A stretch of DNA of 64,000 nucleotides. It comes from JAPHSX01 sp041554195. GTDB taxonomy: Bacteria > Pseudomonadota > Gammaproteobacteria > Thiohalomonadales > Thiohalomonadaceae. The notes beneath the pieces were generated by a model. That model was not told the origin of the DNA. It saw only the letters and a list, made by a program, of their open reading frames with translations, and did not search any database. The stretch spans positions 248,001 through 312,000 of the forward strand of contig JBFFMJ010000004.1 in NCBI GenBank assembly GCA_041554195.1. The letters are read 5' to 3'. Numbering within the stretch: position 1 is the stretch's first letter; each line of letters begins with the position of its first letter. Below are positions 8,908 to 18,273 of the stretch, one piece after another. A program made the position numbers and the translations under genes.

Positions 8908-9612
8908 CTATAGCGCCTGCAAGTGACAGCCGCTGCTATCGCAGCGCAGCACGCTGCCCTGTTGATACCAGTCGCCCAGCACGCAACGCTCAATAGCGCC
9001 ATCGTGATGAATCGCCGGACGGTGGGTGTGGCCGTGAATGATGCGGCTGATGCCATAGCGCTCTACGTACTGCTGTACCGTATCGGCATTAACATCCATG
9101 ATCGCCTCATCCTTCTCGCCGGTCTCTTTTTTACTGCGTTGGCGTAGCGACTGGGCGAAGGCGATGCGCTCCTCAACACCCTTGGCCAGGAACGCTTTTA
9201 TCCACTCCGGCTGGCGCAGCATCCTGCGCATCTCCTGATAGGGGGTGTCGTCGGAGCAGAGCAGGTCGCCGTGCATCAGCAGGGTCGGGGTGCCGTAGAG
9301 GTTAAGAACGAAGGGGTCGTCGAGCAGGGTGGCGCCGCTCAGTTCGGCAAAGCGTTTGCCGAGGAGAAAATCACGATTGCCATGCATCACATAGAGGGCC
9401 GTACCGCCGTCGCTCAGGCGGCGCATCGCATCGAGGATCGCCTGTGCCTCGGGGGCGATAACATCATCACCCAGCCAAGCCTCGAACAGGTCGCCAAGGA
9501 TATAGAGCGCCTCGGCCTGTGGTGCCTGTTCGAGAAGAAATTGGAGGAACAGCCCGCCGATGGCGGGCCGCTCGCTGCTCAGATGAAGGTCTGAGATAAA
9601 GAGGATAGACAT
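8908..9612 (-). CDS. lpxH: UDP-2,3-diacylglucosamine hydrolase LpxH
   Basis: This 234-residue peripheral membrane enzyme cleaves the pyrophosphate of UDP-2,3-diacylglucosamine to give lipid X and UMP, an early step of lipid A synthesis. Metallophosphoesterase motifs are SDLHLS (D8, H10), LGDLFEAWLGDD, MHGNRDF and HGHTHRP. The gene starts 6 bases after the ppiB stop on the same strand, an arrangement seen in many gammaproteobacteria. Confidence 0.96.
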   Translation of the reverse strand: MSILFISDLHLSSERPAIGGLFLQFLLEQAPQAEALYILGDLFEAWLGDDVIAPEAQAILDAMRRLSDGGTALYVMHGNRDFLLGKRFAELSGATLLDDPFVLNLYGTPTLLMHGDLLCSDDTPYQEMRRMLRQPEWIKAFLAKGVEERIAFAQSLRQRSKKETGEKDEAIMDVNADTVQQYVERYGISRIIHGHTHRPAIHHDGAIERCVLGDWYQQGSVLRCDSSGCHLQAL

Positions 9613-9618
9613 CGAGGC

Positions 9619-10113
9619 TTATGCGTCCTCTTCGATGACCACGCTTTCGATCACCACATCCTCTGCCGGTACATCCTGATGGTAGCCGCTGTTGCCGGTC
9701 TGCACGCCCTTGATCTTGTCGACCACGTCCATCCCGTCGACTACGCGACCGAACACGCAGTAACCCCAGCCGTCCTGCCCCGGGTAGTTGAGGAAGCCGT
9801 TGTCGCTGACGTTAATGAAGAACTGCGAGGAGGCCGAGTGGGGCTCGTTGGTGCGGGCCATGGCGATGGTGCCGCGGTCGTTCTTCAGGCCGTTGTCTGC
9901 CTCGTTCTTGATTGAATCGCGGGGCTGCTTCTCCACCATGCCGGGCATCATGCCGCCGCCCTGGATCATAAAGCCGTTGATCACGCGGTGGAAGATGGTG
10001 CCGTCGTAGAAGCCGTCTTTGACATACTGCTCGAAGTTCGCGGCACTCACGGGGGCCTTGTCGTGATCCAGCGCCAGGGTGATGGTGCCGTAGTTGGTGG
10101 TCATTTTAATCAT
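9619..10113 (-). CDS. ppiB: Cytoplasmic cyclophilin-type peptidyl-prolyl isomerase
   Basis: This 164-residue single cyclophilin domain has no signal peptide. It carries the catalytic and binding blocks GTIFHRVINGFMIQGG, the alanine-rich AMARTNEPHSASSQFFI and GYCVFGRVVDGMDVV. It catalyses cis-trans isomerisation of prolyl bonds during folding. The start overlaps the stop of the upstream exported paralogue by 4 bases (ATGA), and lpxH follows within 6 bases, so the three are likely one operon. Confidence 0.95.
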   Translation of the reverse strand: MIKMTTNYGTITLALDHDKAPVSAANFEQYVKDGFYDGTIFHRVINGFMIQGGGMMPGMVEKQPRDSIKNEADNGLKNDRGTIAMARTNEPHSASSQFFINVSDNGFLNYPGQDGWGYCVFGRVVDGMDVVDKIKGVQTGNSGYHQDVPAEDVVIESVVIEEDA

Positions 10114-10718
10114 TGCTGCGCTCCTGAGGGTTGTTCAGCGGTGGTGGTTTGTCGAGTCGCCTTGAGGATAGTGATGGTCTCTTTGGGGACGTTGGCGTAT
10201 GGGCCGACGTTGGTCGTTGTGACGTCCTTGATCGCCTTGACGATCTCCATACCCTTGACCACGCGGCCGAATACCGCATAGCCCCAGGCGCGCGGGGTCT
10301 TCTCGCGAAAGTCGAGGGAGGTGTTGTTAGCGACATTAATAAAGAACTGGGCGGTGGCCGAGTGGGGGTCGCTGGTGCGTGCCATGGCGATGGTGCCGAT
10401 GGTGTTACGGAGCATGTTATCGGCCTCGTTGGCGATGGGGCCACGGGTCTCTTTTTGCTCCATATCGGCGGTAAAACCACCGCCTTGAATCATGAAGTTG
10501 CTGATCACGCGGTGAAAGATGGTGCCATCGTAAAAGCCATCGTCCACATATTGCAGGAAGTTGGCCACGGTCTTGGGGGCCTTTTGCTGATTGAGTTCAA
10601 TGACGATGTCGCCCATGCTGGTCTGCATAAGCACGCGTGGTTGGGTCTCGTCGGCGGCGCTTTGAGCGGCCAGGCCCAGCAACAGCAGGCCGACGAGGGA
10701 GGAGAACAGGGATTTCAT
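10110..10718 (-). CDS. Periplasmic cyclophilin-type peptidyl-prolyl isomerase
   Basis: This encodes 202 residues with a signal peptide (about 1-22, ending AAQSAADE), then a cyclophilin domain. Blocks such as GTIFHRVISNFMIQGG, AMARTSDPHSATAQFF and GYAVFGRVVKGMEIV closely parallel the next gene. It is PpiA-like in location and activity. The short C-terminal tail ending QPSGAQQ is extra. Overlap with ppiB plus similarity suggests tandem duplication, with the signal peptide distinguishing the copies. Confidence 0.92.
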   Translation of the reverse strand: MKSLFSSLVGLLLLGLAAQSAADETQPRVLMQTSMGDIVIELNQQKAPKTVANFLQYVDDGFYDGTIFHRVISNFMIQGGGFTADMEQKETRGPIANEADNMLRNTIGTIAMARTSDPHSATAQFFINVANNTSLDFREKTPRAWGYAVFGRVVKGMEIVKAIKDVTTTNVGPYANVPKETITILKATRQTTTAEQPSGAQQ

Positions 10719-10924
10719 GGCGGTTCCTCAGTATTGGCAAAGCGGCAATGATATAGGCTCTGCCCTCAAGGTTAAAGGGAGAGGTGTGAGGTTCTGCATC
10801 GGCCATGGAGGGGAGCCGGCCAGGGCGCCTGGCGGACAGGCAGTGCGACAGGGGTTTTGTTGTCAGGCGCGGTTTCGGCTACCATGCGCCGCTAGCCTAA
10901 TCGTCTGTAACGGAAAGAAAATAG

Positions 10925-12325
10925 ATGGCCTACCCGCACCAACTCAAGGTTCACAACAACCTCAGCAAGCAGCTTGAGCCCTTTACCCCTATCGACCCGG
11001 CCAATGTGCGGATGTATGTCTGCGGCATGACCGTCTACGACTACTGCCACATCGGTCATGCTCGGGTGCTGGTGGTGTTTGATGTGATCCAGCGCTACCT
11101 GCGCCGTATCTATGGCGACAGGGCGGTCACCTACATCCGCAATATCACCGATATCGATGACAAGATCATCGCCCGCGCCAATGAGAACGGCGAGGACTTT
11201 AACGACCTCACCGGCCGTTTTATCGACGCGATGCACGAGGATGCCGACCTGATGGGGGTCGAGCGTCCCGACGATGAGCCGCGCGCCACCCTGCACATGG
11301 ATGAGATCCTGGCGATGATCGGCAAGCTCATCGACAACGGTTACGCCTATGCCGCCGCCAATGGCGATGTCTATTACGACGTCTCCAAATTTGAGGGCTA
11401 CGGCAAGCTCTCCGGTAAGAACCCCGATGACCTGCGCGCCGGTGAGCGGGTGGCGGTGGATGAGGCGAAGGACGACCCGCTGGATTTTGTGTTGTGGAAG
11501 GCGGTCAAGCCGGGCGAGCCCTACTGGGAGTCGCCGTGGGGCAATGGTCGACCCGGCTGGCACATCGAGTGCTCGGCGATGTCGACCCATGCATTGGGCA
11601 ACCACTTCGATATTCACGGCGGCGGACTGGATCTGCAGTTTCCGCACCACGAGAACGAGATCGCCCAGTCCGAGGGGGCCTGCGGCTGTAACTTCGTCAA
11701 CTACTGGCTGCACAACGGCTTTGTGCGGGTGGATAACGAAAAGATGTCTAAATCCCTGGGCAACTTCTTCACTATCCGCGAGGTGCTCAAGCAGTACGAC
11801 GCCGAGGTGATCCGCTATTTTATCTTAAGCTCCCACTACCGCAGCCCGCTCAACTATTCGGATCAACACCTGGACAACGCCAAGAGTGCGCTGACCACGC
11901 TCTACACCGCGCTACGTGATGTGGAGGTGGGCAGCGCCCCTGAGGGCGAGCTGAGCGAGCGCTTCTTTAAGGCGATGGATGATGACTTTAACTCCGCCGA
12001 GGCGCTGGCAGTGCTGTTCGAGTTGGCCCGCGAGGTCAATCGTATTAAGGCGCAGGGTGGGGATGCCGCCGCTGTCGCCGCCGAGCTGAAAACCCTGGCG
12101 GGGATGCTGGGGCTGTTGCAGCGCGACCCGGAGGCCTTTCTCAAGGGTGGCGTGGGCAGCGCTGATGGCCCGGATGATGCGGCCATCGATGCCCTGGTGG
12201 CGGCGCGAGTGGAGGCCAAGGCGAATAAAGAGTGGGCCGAGGCCGACCGCATTCGCGATGAGTTAAAGGCGCTGGGCATTGTGCTTGAAGACAGTGCTGG
12301 TGCTACCTCCTGGCGTCGCGATTAA
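10925..12325 (+). CDS. cysS: Cysteinyl-tRNA synthetase
   Basis: This 466-residue class I synthetase charges tRNA-Cys. Visible signatures are Cys 33 in YVCGMTVYD (zinc ligand), HIGH at residues 42-45, a further zinc region WHIECSAMS with HHENEIAQSEG, and KMSKSLGN near 269. Length and order match the family. GGAAAG lies about 10 bases before the ATG. The gene is divergent from the cyclophilin operon and is followed 17 bases later by a NERD-like gene. Confidence 0.98.
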   Translation: MAYPHQLKVHNNLSKQLEPFTPIDPANVRMYVCGMTVYDYCHIGHARVLVVFDVIQRYLRRIYGDRAVTYIRNITDIDDKIIARANENGEDFNDLTGRFIDAMHEDADLMGVERPDDEPRATLHMDEILAMIGKLIDNGYAYAAANGDVYYDVSKFEGYGKLSGKNPDDLRAGERVAVDEAKDDPLDFVLWKAVKPGEPYWESPWGNGRPGWHIECSAMSTHALGNHFDIHGGGLDLQFPHHENEIAQSEGACGCNFVNYWLHNGFVRVDNEKMSKSLGNFFTIREVLKQYDAEVIRYFILSSHYRSPLNYSDQHLDNAKSALTTLYTALRDVEVGSAPEGELSERFFKAMDDDFNSAEALAVLFELAREVNRIKAQGGDAAAVAAELKTLAGMLGLLQRDPEAFLKGGVGSADGPDDAAIDALVAARVEAKANKEWAEADRIRDELKALGIVLEDSAGATSWRRD

Positions 12326-12342
12326 GGGAGGGTGTCGAGTTG

Positions 12343-12990
12343 ATGGAAACGATGATCACATGGAGCGTGGCTCTGCTGTTATGTCTACTTGTCCTGTGGA
12401 CGGGCTGGCAGCCGGTGCAGCGCCTGGTGATGGCAAGGCGCCGTCAGAAGCTGATCAGTGGTTACGGGGTGGCGCGATTGGACAACGTGGTGCTGGACGA
12501 TGGTATCGGTGGTCACAAGGTGCTGGAGCATATCCTACTCACCCCGAATGGATTGCTGGTGTTGCTGCCACGTCACTGCGATGGCGCGCTCTTTGGTGGT
12601 GACAAGATCGACAATTGGACGCAGATGGTAGGGAGTAAAAGTTTCCACTTTGGTAATCCGTTGCATCAACTTGAAGAGTTGCTGGCCGTCCTGCGTTATC
12701 ACCTGCCGGGGATCCCGGTGGAGGGGCGGGTGTTGTTCAGCGGCCACTGCCGTTTTCCCAAGGGGCGACCGGAGCGCCTGCTGTTACTCGAAGAGATGTC
12801 GGGTCAGGAGGGGCGTGTCGATCAGGCCGTTGTGCCGGTGCTGGAGCAGGCGTGGCAAAGCTTGCTGAGACTGCCACGGGCCGAGGCGACGGCAACCGGC
12901 ATGGATTATTCCATCTCCAAACCACGACTGTGGTCGGCACTGCTGCTGATGGCACTCGCAACAGCATGGCTGGTATGGCGGCTGGCATGA
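12343..12990 (+). CDS. Membrane protein with a NERD-like (nuclease-related) domain
   Basis: This encodes about 215 residues. A transmembrane helix spans about 4-24 and another lies at the extreme C-terminus (about 196-213). Between them is a NERD-like region: HKVLEHILLTPNGLLVL, then CDGALFGGDKIDNWTQ, then PLHQLEELLAVLR. NERD domains resemble restriction-enzyme folds and usually carry an E-x-K nuclease pair in the second strand. Here that position reads LLPRH, so the nuclease site looks lost. The start may be ATG 12343 or the TTG just before it; GGGAGGG lies upstream of both. The stop overlaps the start of the sensor kinase by 4 bases, so the two are translationally coupled. Function unknown. 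Confidence 0.7.
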   Translation: METMITWSVALLLCLLVLWTGWQPVQRLVMARRRQKLISGYGVARLDNVVLDDGIGGHKVLEHILLTPNGLLVLLPRHCDGALFGGDKIDNWTQMVGSKSFHFGNPLHQLEELLAVLRYHLPGIPVEGRVLFSGHCRFPKGRPERLLLLEEMSGQEGRVDQAVVPVLEQAWQSLLRLPRAEATATGMDYSISKPRLWSALLLMALATAWLVWRLA

Positions 12991-15146
12991 AAAGCCTCCT
13001 ATTCTTACTGCTACTCGCCTCCACCTCGCTGCTCCACGCCTCCGAGCCGGTAACTATCGGCGTACTCAGTCACCGTGGTGATGAGGCGACCCTGGCTCAC
13101 TGGTCGAAGACCGCCGACTATCTGACGGCAGAGCTGCCGGATTTTCGTTTTACCATCGTGCCACTCGACTTTTCCGAGGTCGACCCGGCAGTGGGCAGTG
13201 GCTCGGTCGACTTCATCCTGGTGAATCCGGCGATCTACGTCAATCTTGAGGTGCGTCATCGCGTTTCGCGCATCGCCACGATGAAAAACCGTTGGAAGGG
13301 CAAGGCCTATAACACCTTTGGCGGGGTGATCTTTGCCCGCGCTGAACGCTATGATCTCAATCAGCTGGAAGACATACGTAATACCACCATGATGGCGGTG
13401 GATGAGACCTCGCTGGGTGGTTTTATGATGGCGGTTCGTGAGCTTAAGGGCGCGGGTATTAACGCCTACCGCGACCTGGCCGATATCAGATTTGGTGGCA
13501 CCCACGATAATGTGGTGATGGCCGTGCGTGAGGGGTTGGTGGATGTGGGCACGGTTCGCACCGATATCCTTGAGCGAATGCAGGATGAGGGGCAAATCAA
13601 GCTTAGTGAATTTCGTATCATCAACCAGCATAGTCATGGAGGAGGTAAGGAGGAGCACGACAATTTTCCGTTGGTGCACAGTACGGCCCTCTACCCGGAG
13701 TGGCCCTTTAGCAAGGTACAGCACACCTCCAATATGCTGGCCAGCCGTGTCTCCATCGCCCTGGCCGAGATGCCCGAAGAGCATGCGGCGGCACTGAGTG
13801 GCAATTATGCCGGCTGGACCATCCCCCTCGACTACCAGCCGGTTCACGACTTGTTGCAGGAGCTGCTGCTGCCCCCATACCAGCACCTGAAACGCTTCAC
13901 CTTGAACGATGTACTCTGGCGCTACTGGGCCTGGGTGCTATCTGGTTTGTTATTATTGCTGTTTATGGGGGGGATGACCACCTGGGTGTGGCGGCTTAAC
14001 CGCGCCCTGGACGAGGCGAAACAGCAGCTGGAGCGTCAGCATGCCCTGATCCTCGATTCGGTGGCCGATGGCATCTACGGGGTTGATACGCAGGGTAATG
14101 CCACCTTTGTTAACCAGGCGATGGAGACGCTTGTCGGCTGGAGTGCCGCGGAGCTGATCGGTAAGAATCAGCACCTGCTGTTACACCATACCCATGCCGA
14201 TGGGAGTTACTTTCCCGGCGTGGAGTGCCCGGTGTTTCACACCTTCCGCGATAATCAGGCACGCTATGTGGATGATGATATCTTCTGGTGTAAGGATGGC
14301 CGCAGTATTCCGGTGGAGTATTCCAGTACCCCAATTCGTGACGCCAGGGGCGAAGCGGTAGGAGCCGTTGTTGTGTTCCGTAATATCGCTGAGCGTAAGC
14401 GCACGGCGGAGGAGTCGCGCCAGCATCAAACCGAGATGGCCCATGTGGCTCGCCTGAGTACCATGGGGGAGATGGCCTCGGGTATCGCCCATGAGCTCAA
14501 TCAGCCACTCTCGGCGATCACCAACTACACCCGTGGTTGCATACGCATGCTACAAAATGCCGAGTTTGAGCAGAAGGGACAGCTGGTGGCGGCGATGCAG
14601 CAGGCCGCCTCACAGGCCGAGCGGGCCGGTGAGATCATCCGTCAGCTGCGCCGCTTCGTACGCAAGGAGGCACCGGAGCGCGAGTGGCTGGATCTGGATG
14701 TCTTGATCCGCTCGCTGCTCAGCTTTATTCAACCGGAGCTGCGCAAGGGCGAGGTGAAGGTCGATCTGGAGCTGGCCTCCGGTCTGCCGACGGTGTGGGT
14801 GCACGGAATTCAGCTCGAACAGGTGTTACTCAATCTCACCCGTAACGCCATTGAGGCGATGCAGGATAATCGCGGTGAAAGGTTGTTACATATCAGCGCC
14901 TATCAGCAGGGCGGGGCGGTTTATATCGAGGTGAGTGACAACGGACACGGTATTGATGAGGCCCTGCAGGAGAAGCTGTTTACCCCCTTTGTGACCACCA
15001 AGCAACAGGGCATGGGCTTGGGGCTCTCTATCAGTCAGGGGATCATCGAATCGCACGGCGGGCAGATGAAGCTTGAGAGTACCACTGGCGAGGGAACGCG
15101 TTTTACCATAATGTTGCCGCTACGCGGTGAGGGACATGAAAGATGA
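12987..15146 (+). CDS. Sensor histidine kinase with PhnD-type periplasmic domain and PAS domain (TtrS-like)
   Basis: This encodes 719 residues, in order: signal peptide (1-20); a PhnD-type ligand-binding domain (about 22-300, with GSVDFILVNPAIYV and GTHDNVVMAV); one transmembrane helix near 318-340; a PAS domain (about 352-475); HisKA with phospho-His 502 in GIAHELNQP; and an HATPase domain with LNLTRNAIEAM, VSDNGHGID and GMGLGLSIS. The start at 12987 was chosen because it gives a clean signal peptide and an ATGA overlap with the upstream gene. The layout is that of TtrS, the tetrathionate sensor, but no tetrathionate reductase lies nearby, so the ligand is open. It forms a pair with the next gene. 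Confidence 0.9.
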   Translation: MKSLLFLLLLASTSLLHASEPVTIGVLSHRGDEATLAHWSKTADYLTAELPDFRFTIVPLDFSEVDPAVGSGSVDFILVNPAIYVNLEVRHRVSRIATMKNRWKGKAYNTFGGVIFARAERYDLNQLEDIRNTTMMAVDETSLGGFMMAVRELKGAGINAYRDLADIRFGGTHDNVVMAVREGLVDVGTVRTDILERMQDEGQIKLSEFRIINQHSHGGGKEEHDNFPLVHSTALYPEWPFSKVQHTSNMLASRVSIALAEMPEEHAAALSGNYAGWTIPLDYQPVHDLLQELLLPPYQHLKRFTLNDVLWRYWAWVLSGLLLLLFMGGMTTWVWRLNRALDEAKQQLERQHALILDSVADGIYGVDTQGNATFVNQAMETLVGWSAAELIGKNQHLLLHHTHADGSYFPGVECPVFHTFRDNQARYVDDDIFWCKDGRSIPVEYSSTPIRDARGEAVGAVVVFRNIAERKRTAEESRQHQTEMAHVARLSTMGEMASGIAHELNQPLSAITNYTRGCIRMLQNAEFEQKGQLVAAMQQAASQAERAGEIIRQLRRFVRKEAPEREWLDLDVLIRSLLSFIQPELRKGEVKVDLELASGLPTVWVHGIQLEQVLLNLTRNAIEAMQDNRGERLLHISAYQQGGAVYIEVSDNGHGIDEALQEKLFTPFVTTKQQGMGLGLSISQGIIESHGGQMKLESTTGEGTRFTIMLPLRGEGHER

Positions 15147-15766
15147 GTGATGAGGCAACTGTATTTATCGTTGACGATGATGAGGCCGTGAGGGACTCCC
15201 TCTCTTTTCTCATGCAGTCGGTGGGGTTGAAGACCGAAAGCTTTGATTCGGCCGACAGTTTTTTACAGGCGAGTCCCACGCAACGTGCCGGTTGCCTGCT
15301 ACTCGATATCCGTATGCCGGGGATGAGCGGCCTGGAGTTACAGGGGGTACTGGAGGAGCGCGAAATCCATCTGCCGGTGATCTTCATCTCCGGTCACGCC
15401 GATGTGCCGATGGCGGTACGCGCCCTCAAGGCCGGGGCCTTCGATTTTGTGGAAAAACCGTTTAATGATCAGTTGCTGCTCGACTGCGTACAGCGTGCCA
15501 TCGAAGCGGATCGGCAGAAGCGTCAGAATGAGGCGCAGCTTGACGAGTGGCGCGCCCTGATGGCGACACTCACCCCGCGTGAGCTGGAGGTGATGGAGCT
15601 GGTGGTGGATGGGGCCGCCAATAAGGTGATCAGCGCCACCCTCGGCGTTAGCCTGAAGACCGTAGAGGCGCACCGTGCCCGTGTAATGGACAAGCTCAAG
15701 GCCGACTCGCTTTCCTATCTGGTTCGCATGAGTGTGGTGCTCAAGGCGGCACAGGGTGAAGCTTAG
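15143..15766 (+). CDS. FixJ/TtrR-type response regulator
   Basis: This 207-residue protein has a receiver domain (acidic pocket D11-D13, phospho-acceptor D55 in LLLDIRMPGMSG, conserved Lys in VEKPFND) and a LuxR-type helix-turn-helix at about residues 143-200 (LTPRELEVMELV, SLKTVEAHRARVM). It is a DNA-binding transcription factor, phosphorylated by the upstream kinase, with which it overlaps by 4 bases. A TAGGG-TTTT-CCCTA inverted repeat starts at its stop codon. Confidence 0.94.
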   Translation: MSDEATVFIVDDDEAVRDSLSFLMQSVGLKTESFDSADSFLQASPTQRAGCLLLDIRMPGMSGLELQGVLEEREIHLPVIFISGHADVPMAVRALKAGAFDFVEKPFNDQLLLDCVQRAIEADRQKRQNEAQLDEWRALMATLTPRELEVMELVVDGAANKVISATLGVSLKTVEAHRARVMDKLKADSLSYLVRMSVVLKAAQGEA

Positions 15767-15928
15767 GGTTTTCCCTAGTCACCTTGGTAATCGTCCCAAT
15801 ATTCAATTTATCTATTCTTCTGCATAATCCACCGCAGTTGTCGACCTGTGGAAGGGTCGGTAATGGCCGTCCTAGGATGGCAAGCTTAAAGCTGTGGTAG
15901 CTTTGTAGTTAGATACTCCCTCCATATT

Positions 15929-15956
15929 GGCGCTGGAGCGCCTGATTTATTTTTTA
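15929..15956 (+). terminator. Probable terminator of the NERD/kinase/regulator operon
   Basis: GGCGC-TGGA-GCGCC stem-loop (15929-15942), then a T-rich run (TGATTTATTTTTT). The surrounding 313-base gap (15767-16079) holds no gene; the rest of it shows only the short inverted repeat at 15763-15776 and AT-rich sequence before the ABC exporter. Confidence 0.6.
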
Positions 15957-16079
15957 TCTTGTTAGGCAAAGGATTGCCGATCTTTTTCCCCCTCCTGTTT
16001 ATTCATTTCGTTTGCTGATTTGCATTGCCGATCGTGACATGCCATCGTCTGTCGTTTGCATTTTTAGAGAATCGATCTG

Positions 16080-17873
16080 TTGGCTCCCGAGAACCGTCTT
16101 TTCGACTGGCACACCCTGCGTCGTCTGGCGCTAAGAGATAAGCGCGAGCTGGTGCAGGCCCATCTGGTGGCGCTGTTGGCCACGCTGCTGGCGGTGCCGC
16201 TACCATTGATGATGCCGTTGCTGGTCGATGAGGTTCTGCTGGAGAAACCGGCCACCCTGGTCGCCACCATGAACGACCTGTTCCCCGAGGCATGGCACGG
16301 CCCGGTGCTCTATGTGGTGGCTATTTTGCTACTGACCCTGGCCTTACGCTTTGGCGCCCTGCTGCTGACGGTGTGGCAGAATCGCTCCTTTACCCTCGTC
16401 GCCAAGTCGGTCACCTTCGCCATGCGCCGCGATATGTTGCAACGACTGCAACGCATCTCGATGAAGGAGTACGAGACGCTGGGTAGCGGCACCGTGAGCT
16501 CACACTTTGTTACCGACCTGAATGCCATTGATGAGTTTATCGGTAGCTCCCTCAGCAAGACCCTGATCTCGATTTTTACTCTGCTGGGCGTGAGCACCAT
16601 TCTGCTGTTAATGCACTGGCAGCTGGCGCTCTTTATCCTCTTTCTCAATCCGCTGGTGATCTACTTTACCGTGGCCTTTGGCAAGCGGGTGAAGGAGTTG
16701 AAGCGGCGCGAGAACAGTGCTTTTGAGCTGTTCCAGCAATCACTGGGCGAGACTCTGGATGCGATTCAGCAGATCCGTGCCGCCAACCGCGAAACGTTTT
16801 TTATCGGACGCGTGGTGGAGCAGGCACGCGGCATTCGCGAGCACTCCGCCGCCTTCTCCTGGAAGAGCGATGCGGCGACTCGTCTCTCTTTTAATATCTT
16901 CCTCTTCGGCTTTGACAGCTTTCGTGCCATCGGCATGTTAATGGTGGTCTTCTCCGACCTTAGCGTCGGCCAGATGATGGCGGTCTTCGGTTACCTGTGG
17001 TTCATGATGGCACCGGTGCAGGAGGTGTTGAACGTGCAGTACGCCTACTACAGTGCCACCGCCGCGCTGGGTCGGATCAATCGTCTGCTGGCACTGGATG
17101 AGGAACCCGATTACCCGCACTTGCGTACCCCCTTTAGTGATAAAACAACGGTAGGGGTGGGGGTGCGGGACCTGCACTTTCGCTACCGTAATGAGGGGCC
17201 GTGGATCCTCAACAATGTCTCGCTAACGATCGCCCCCGGTGAGAAGGTGGCGCTGGTGGGGGCGAGCGGCGGTGGCAAGTCGACGCTGGTGCAGGTGCTG
17301 CTCGGGCTCTATCCGCCGGACAGCGGTGAGGTGCTGTTTGGCGGCGTGCCGGTGACGCAGATCGGCCTGGATGTGGTGCGTGAAAATGTCGCGGTAGTGT
17401 TGCAGCACCCGGCACTCTTCAGCGATACGGTACGTGCCAACCTCACCATGGGAGAGCCGCTGGATGAGACCGCCCTGTGGCACGCGCTGCAGGTGGCGCA
17501 GCTGCGCTCTGAGGTCGAGGCTCTGCCGCAGGGACTGGACACGGTGATTGGTAGGGGCGGGGTGCGGCTCTCCGGTGGTCAGCGCCAGCGTCTGGCCATC
17601 GCCCGCATGGTGCTCAGTGACCCGAAAGTGGTGATCCTCGATGAGGCCACTTCGGCCCTCGATGCCGAGACCGAGGCGCTGCTACACGGTGCGATGCGTC
17701 AGTTTCTGGTTGGTCGTACCACCCTCATCATCGCCCACCGGCTTAGTGCCGTGAAACAGGCCGACAGGGCCTATGTCTTCGATGAGGGGCATATTATCGA
17801 GCAGGGTAGCCACGATGAACTGCTGCAGCTCGATGGTCTTTATAGTCGACTTTATGGTGAACTTCAGCAGTAA
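16080..17873 (+). CDS. ABC exporter, fused permease and ATPase
   Basis: This encodes 597 residues: six predicted membrane helices (about 25-310), then an ATPase domain (about 360-590) with Walker A GASGGGKST, signature LSGGQRQRL, Walker B VVILDEATSALD and switch IAHRLS. It works as a homodimer or heterodimer exporting a lipid, drug or peptide. No peptidase domain or cognate precursor gene is visible, so the substrate is unknown. The frame is closed by TAG at 16065 and the start appears to be TTG 16080, with only a weak ribosome site. A DksA-type gene follows 18 bases downstream and may be cotranscribed. Confidence 0.9.
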   Translation: MAPENRLFDWHTLRRLALRDKRELVQAHLVALLATLLAVPLPLMMPLLVDEVLLEKPATLVATMNDLFPEAWHGPVLYVVAILLLTLALRFGALLLTVWQNRSFTLVAKSVTFAMRRDMLQRLQRISMKEYETLGSGTVSSHFVTDLNAIDEFIGSSLSKTLISIFTLLGVSTILLLMHWQLALFILFLNPLVIYFTVAFGKRVKELKRRENSAFELFQQSLGETLDAIQQIRAANRETFFIGRVVEQARGIREHSAAFSWKSDAATRLSFNIFLFGFDSFRAIGMLMVVFSDLSVGQMMAVFGYLWFMMAPVQEVLNVQYAYYSATAALGRINRLLALDEEPDYPHLRTPFSDKTTVGVGVRDLHFRYRNEGPWILNNVSLTIAPGEKVALVGASGGGKSTLVQVLLGLYPPDSGEVLFGGVPVTQIGLDVVRENVAVVLQHPALFSDTVRANLTMGEPLDETALWHALQVAQLRSEVEALPQGLDTVIGRGGVRLSGGQRQRLAIARMVLSDPKVVILDEATSALDAETEALLHGAMRQFLVGRTTLIIAHRLSAVKQADRAYVFDEGHIIEQGSHDELLQLDGLYSRLYGELQQ

Positions 17874-17891
17874 TGTTTAAGGGATGGAGAT

Positions 17892-18239
17892 ATGAGTAAG
17901 GAGATAAATTTTGCACACTTCCGCCAGTTGTTGCGGCAGCGTCGCGAGACGTTGCAGGCACTGAACGATATCGGCCACGAGGCCAGCGCCACGGTTGAAC
18001 TGGATCAGAGCAAGGTGGGACGGCTCTCACGGATGGATGCACTGCAGGCGCAGGCGATGTCACAGGAGACAGGGCGACGTCACCAGCTGGAGCTGGGACA
18101 AATCGAGGCGGCATTACGCCGCATAGAGAGTGGCGATTACGGTTACTGTATGGAGTGCGGTGAGCGGATCGCCGAGGCGCGCCTTGGCTTTAGCCCGGCA
18201 ACACCACTCTGTATTACGTGTGCGGAGAAGGCCGAGTAG
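17892..18239 (+). CDS. DksA/TraR-family C4 zinc finger protein
   Basis: This encodes 115 residues: a helical N-terminal half (HFRQLLRQRRETLQAL) and a C-terminal zinc finger with Cys pairs in YCMECGER and LCITCAEK. It is shorter than DksA (about 150) and nearer TraR-like or YbiI-like members, which bind the RNA polymerase secondary channel or act in stress responses. The acidic tip typical of DksA is not obvious, so a classical ppGpp co-factor role is not assured. A second family member lies in the ectoine operon at 53000. ATG 17892 has GGAG just upstream. Confidence 0.88.
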   Translation: MSKEINFAHFRQLLRQRRETLQALNDIGHEASATVELDQSKVGRLSRMDALQAQAMSQETGRRHQLELGQIEAALRRIESGDYGYCMECGERIAEARLGFSPATPLCITCAEKAE

Positions 18240-18273
18240 CGGGAAATTTGTTCCGTCAACGCGACAAGATATA

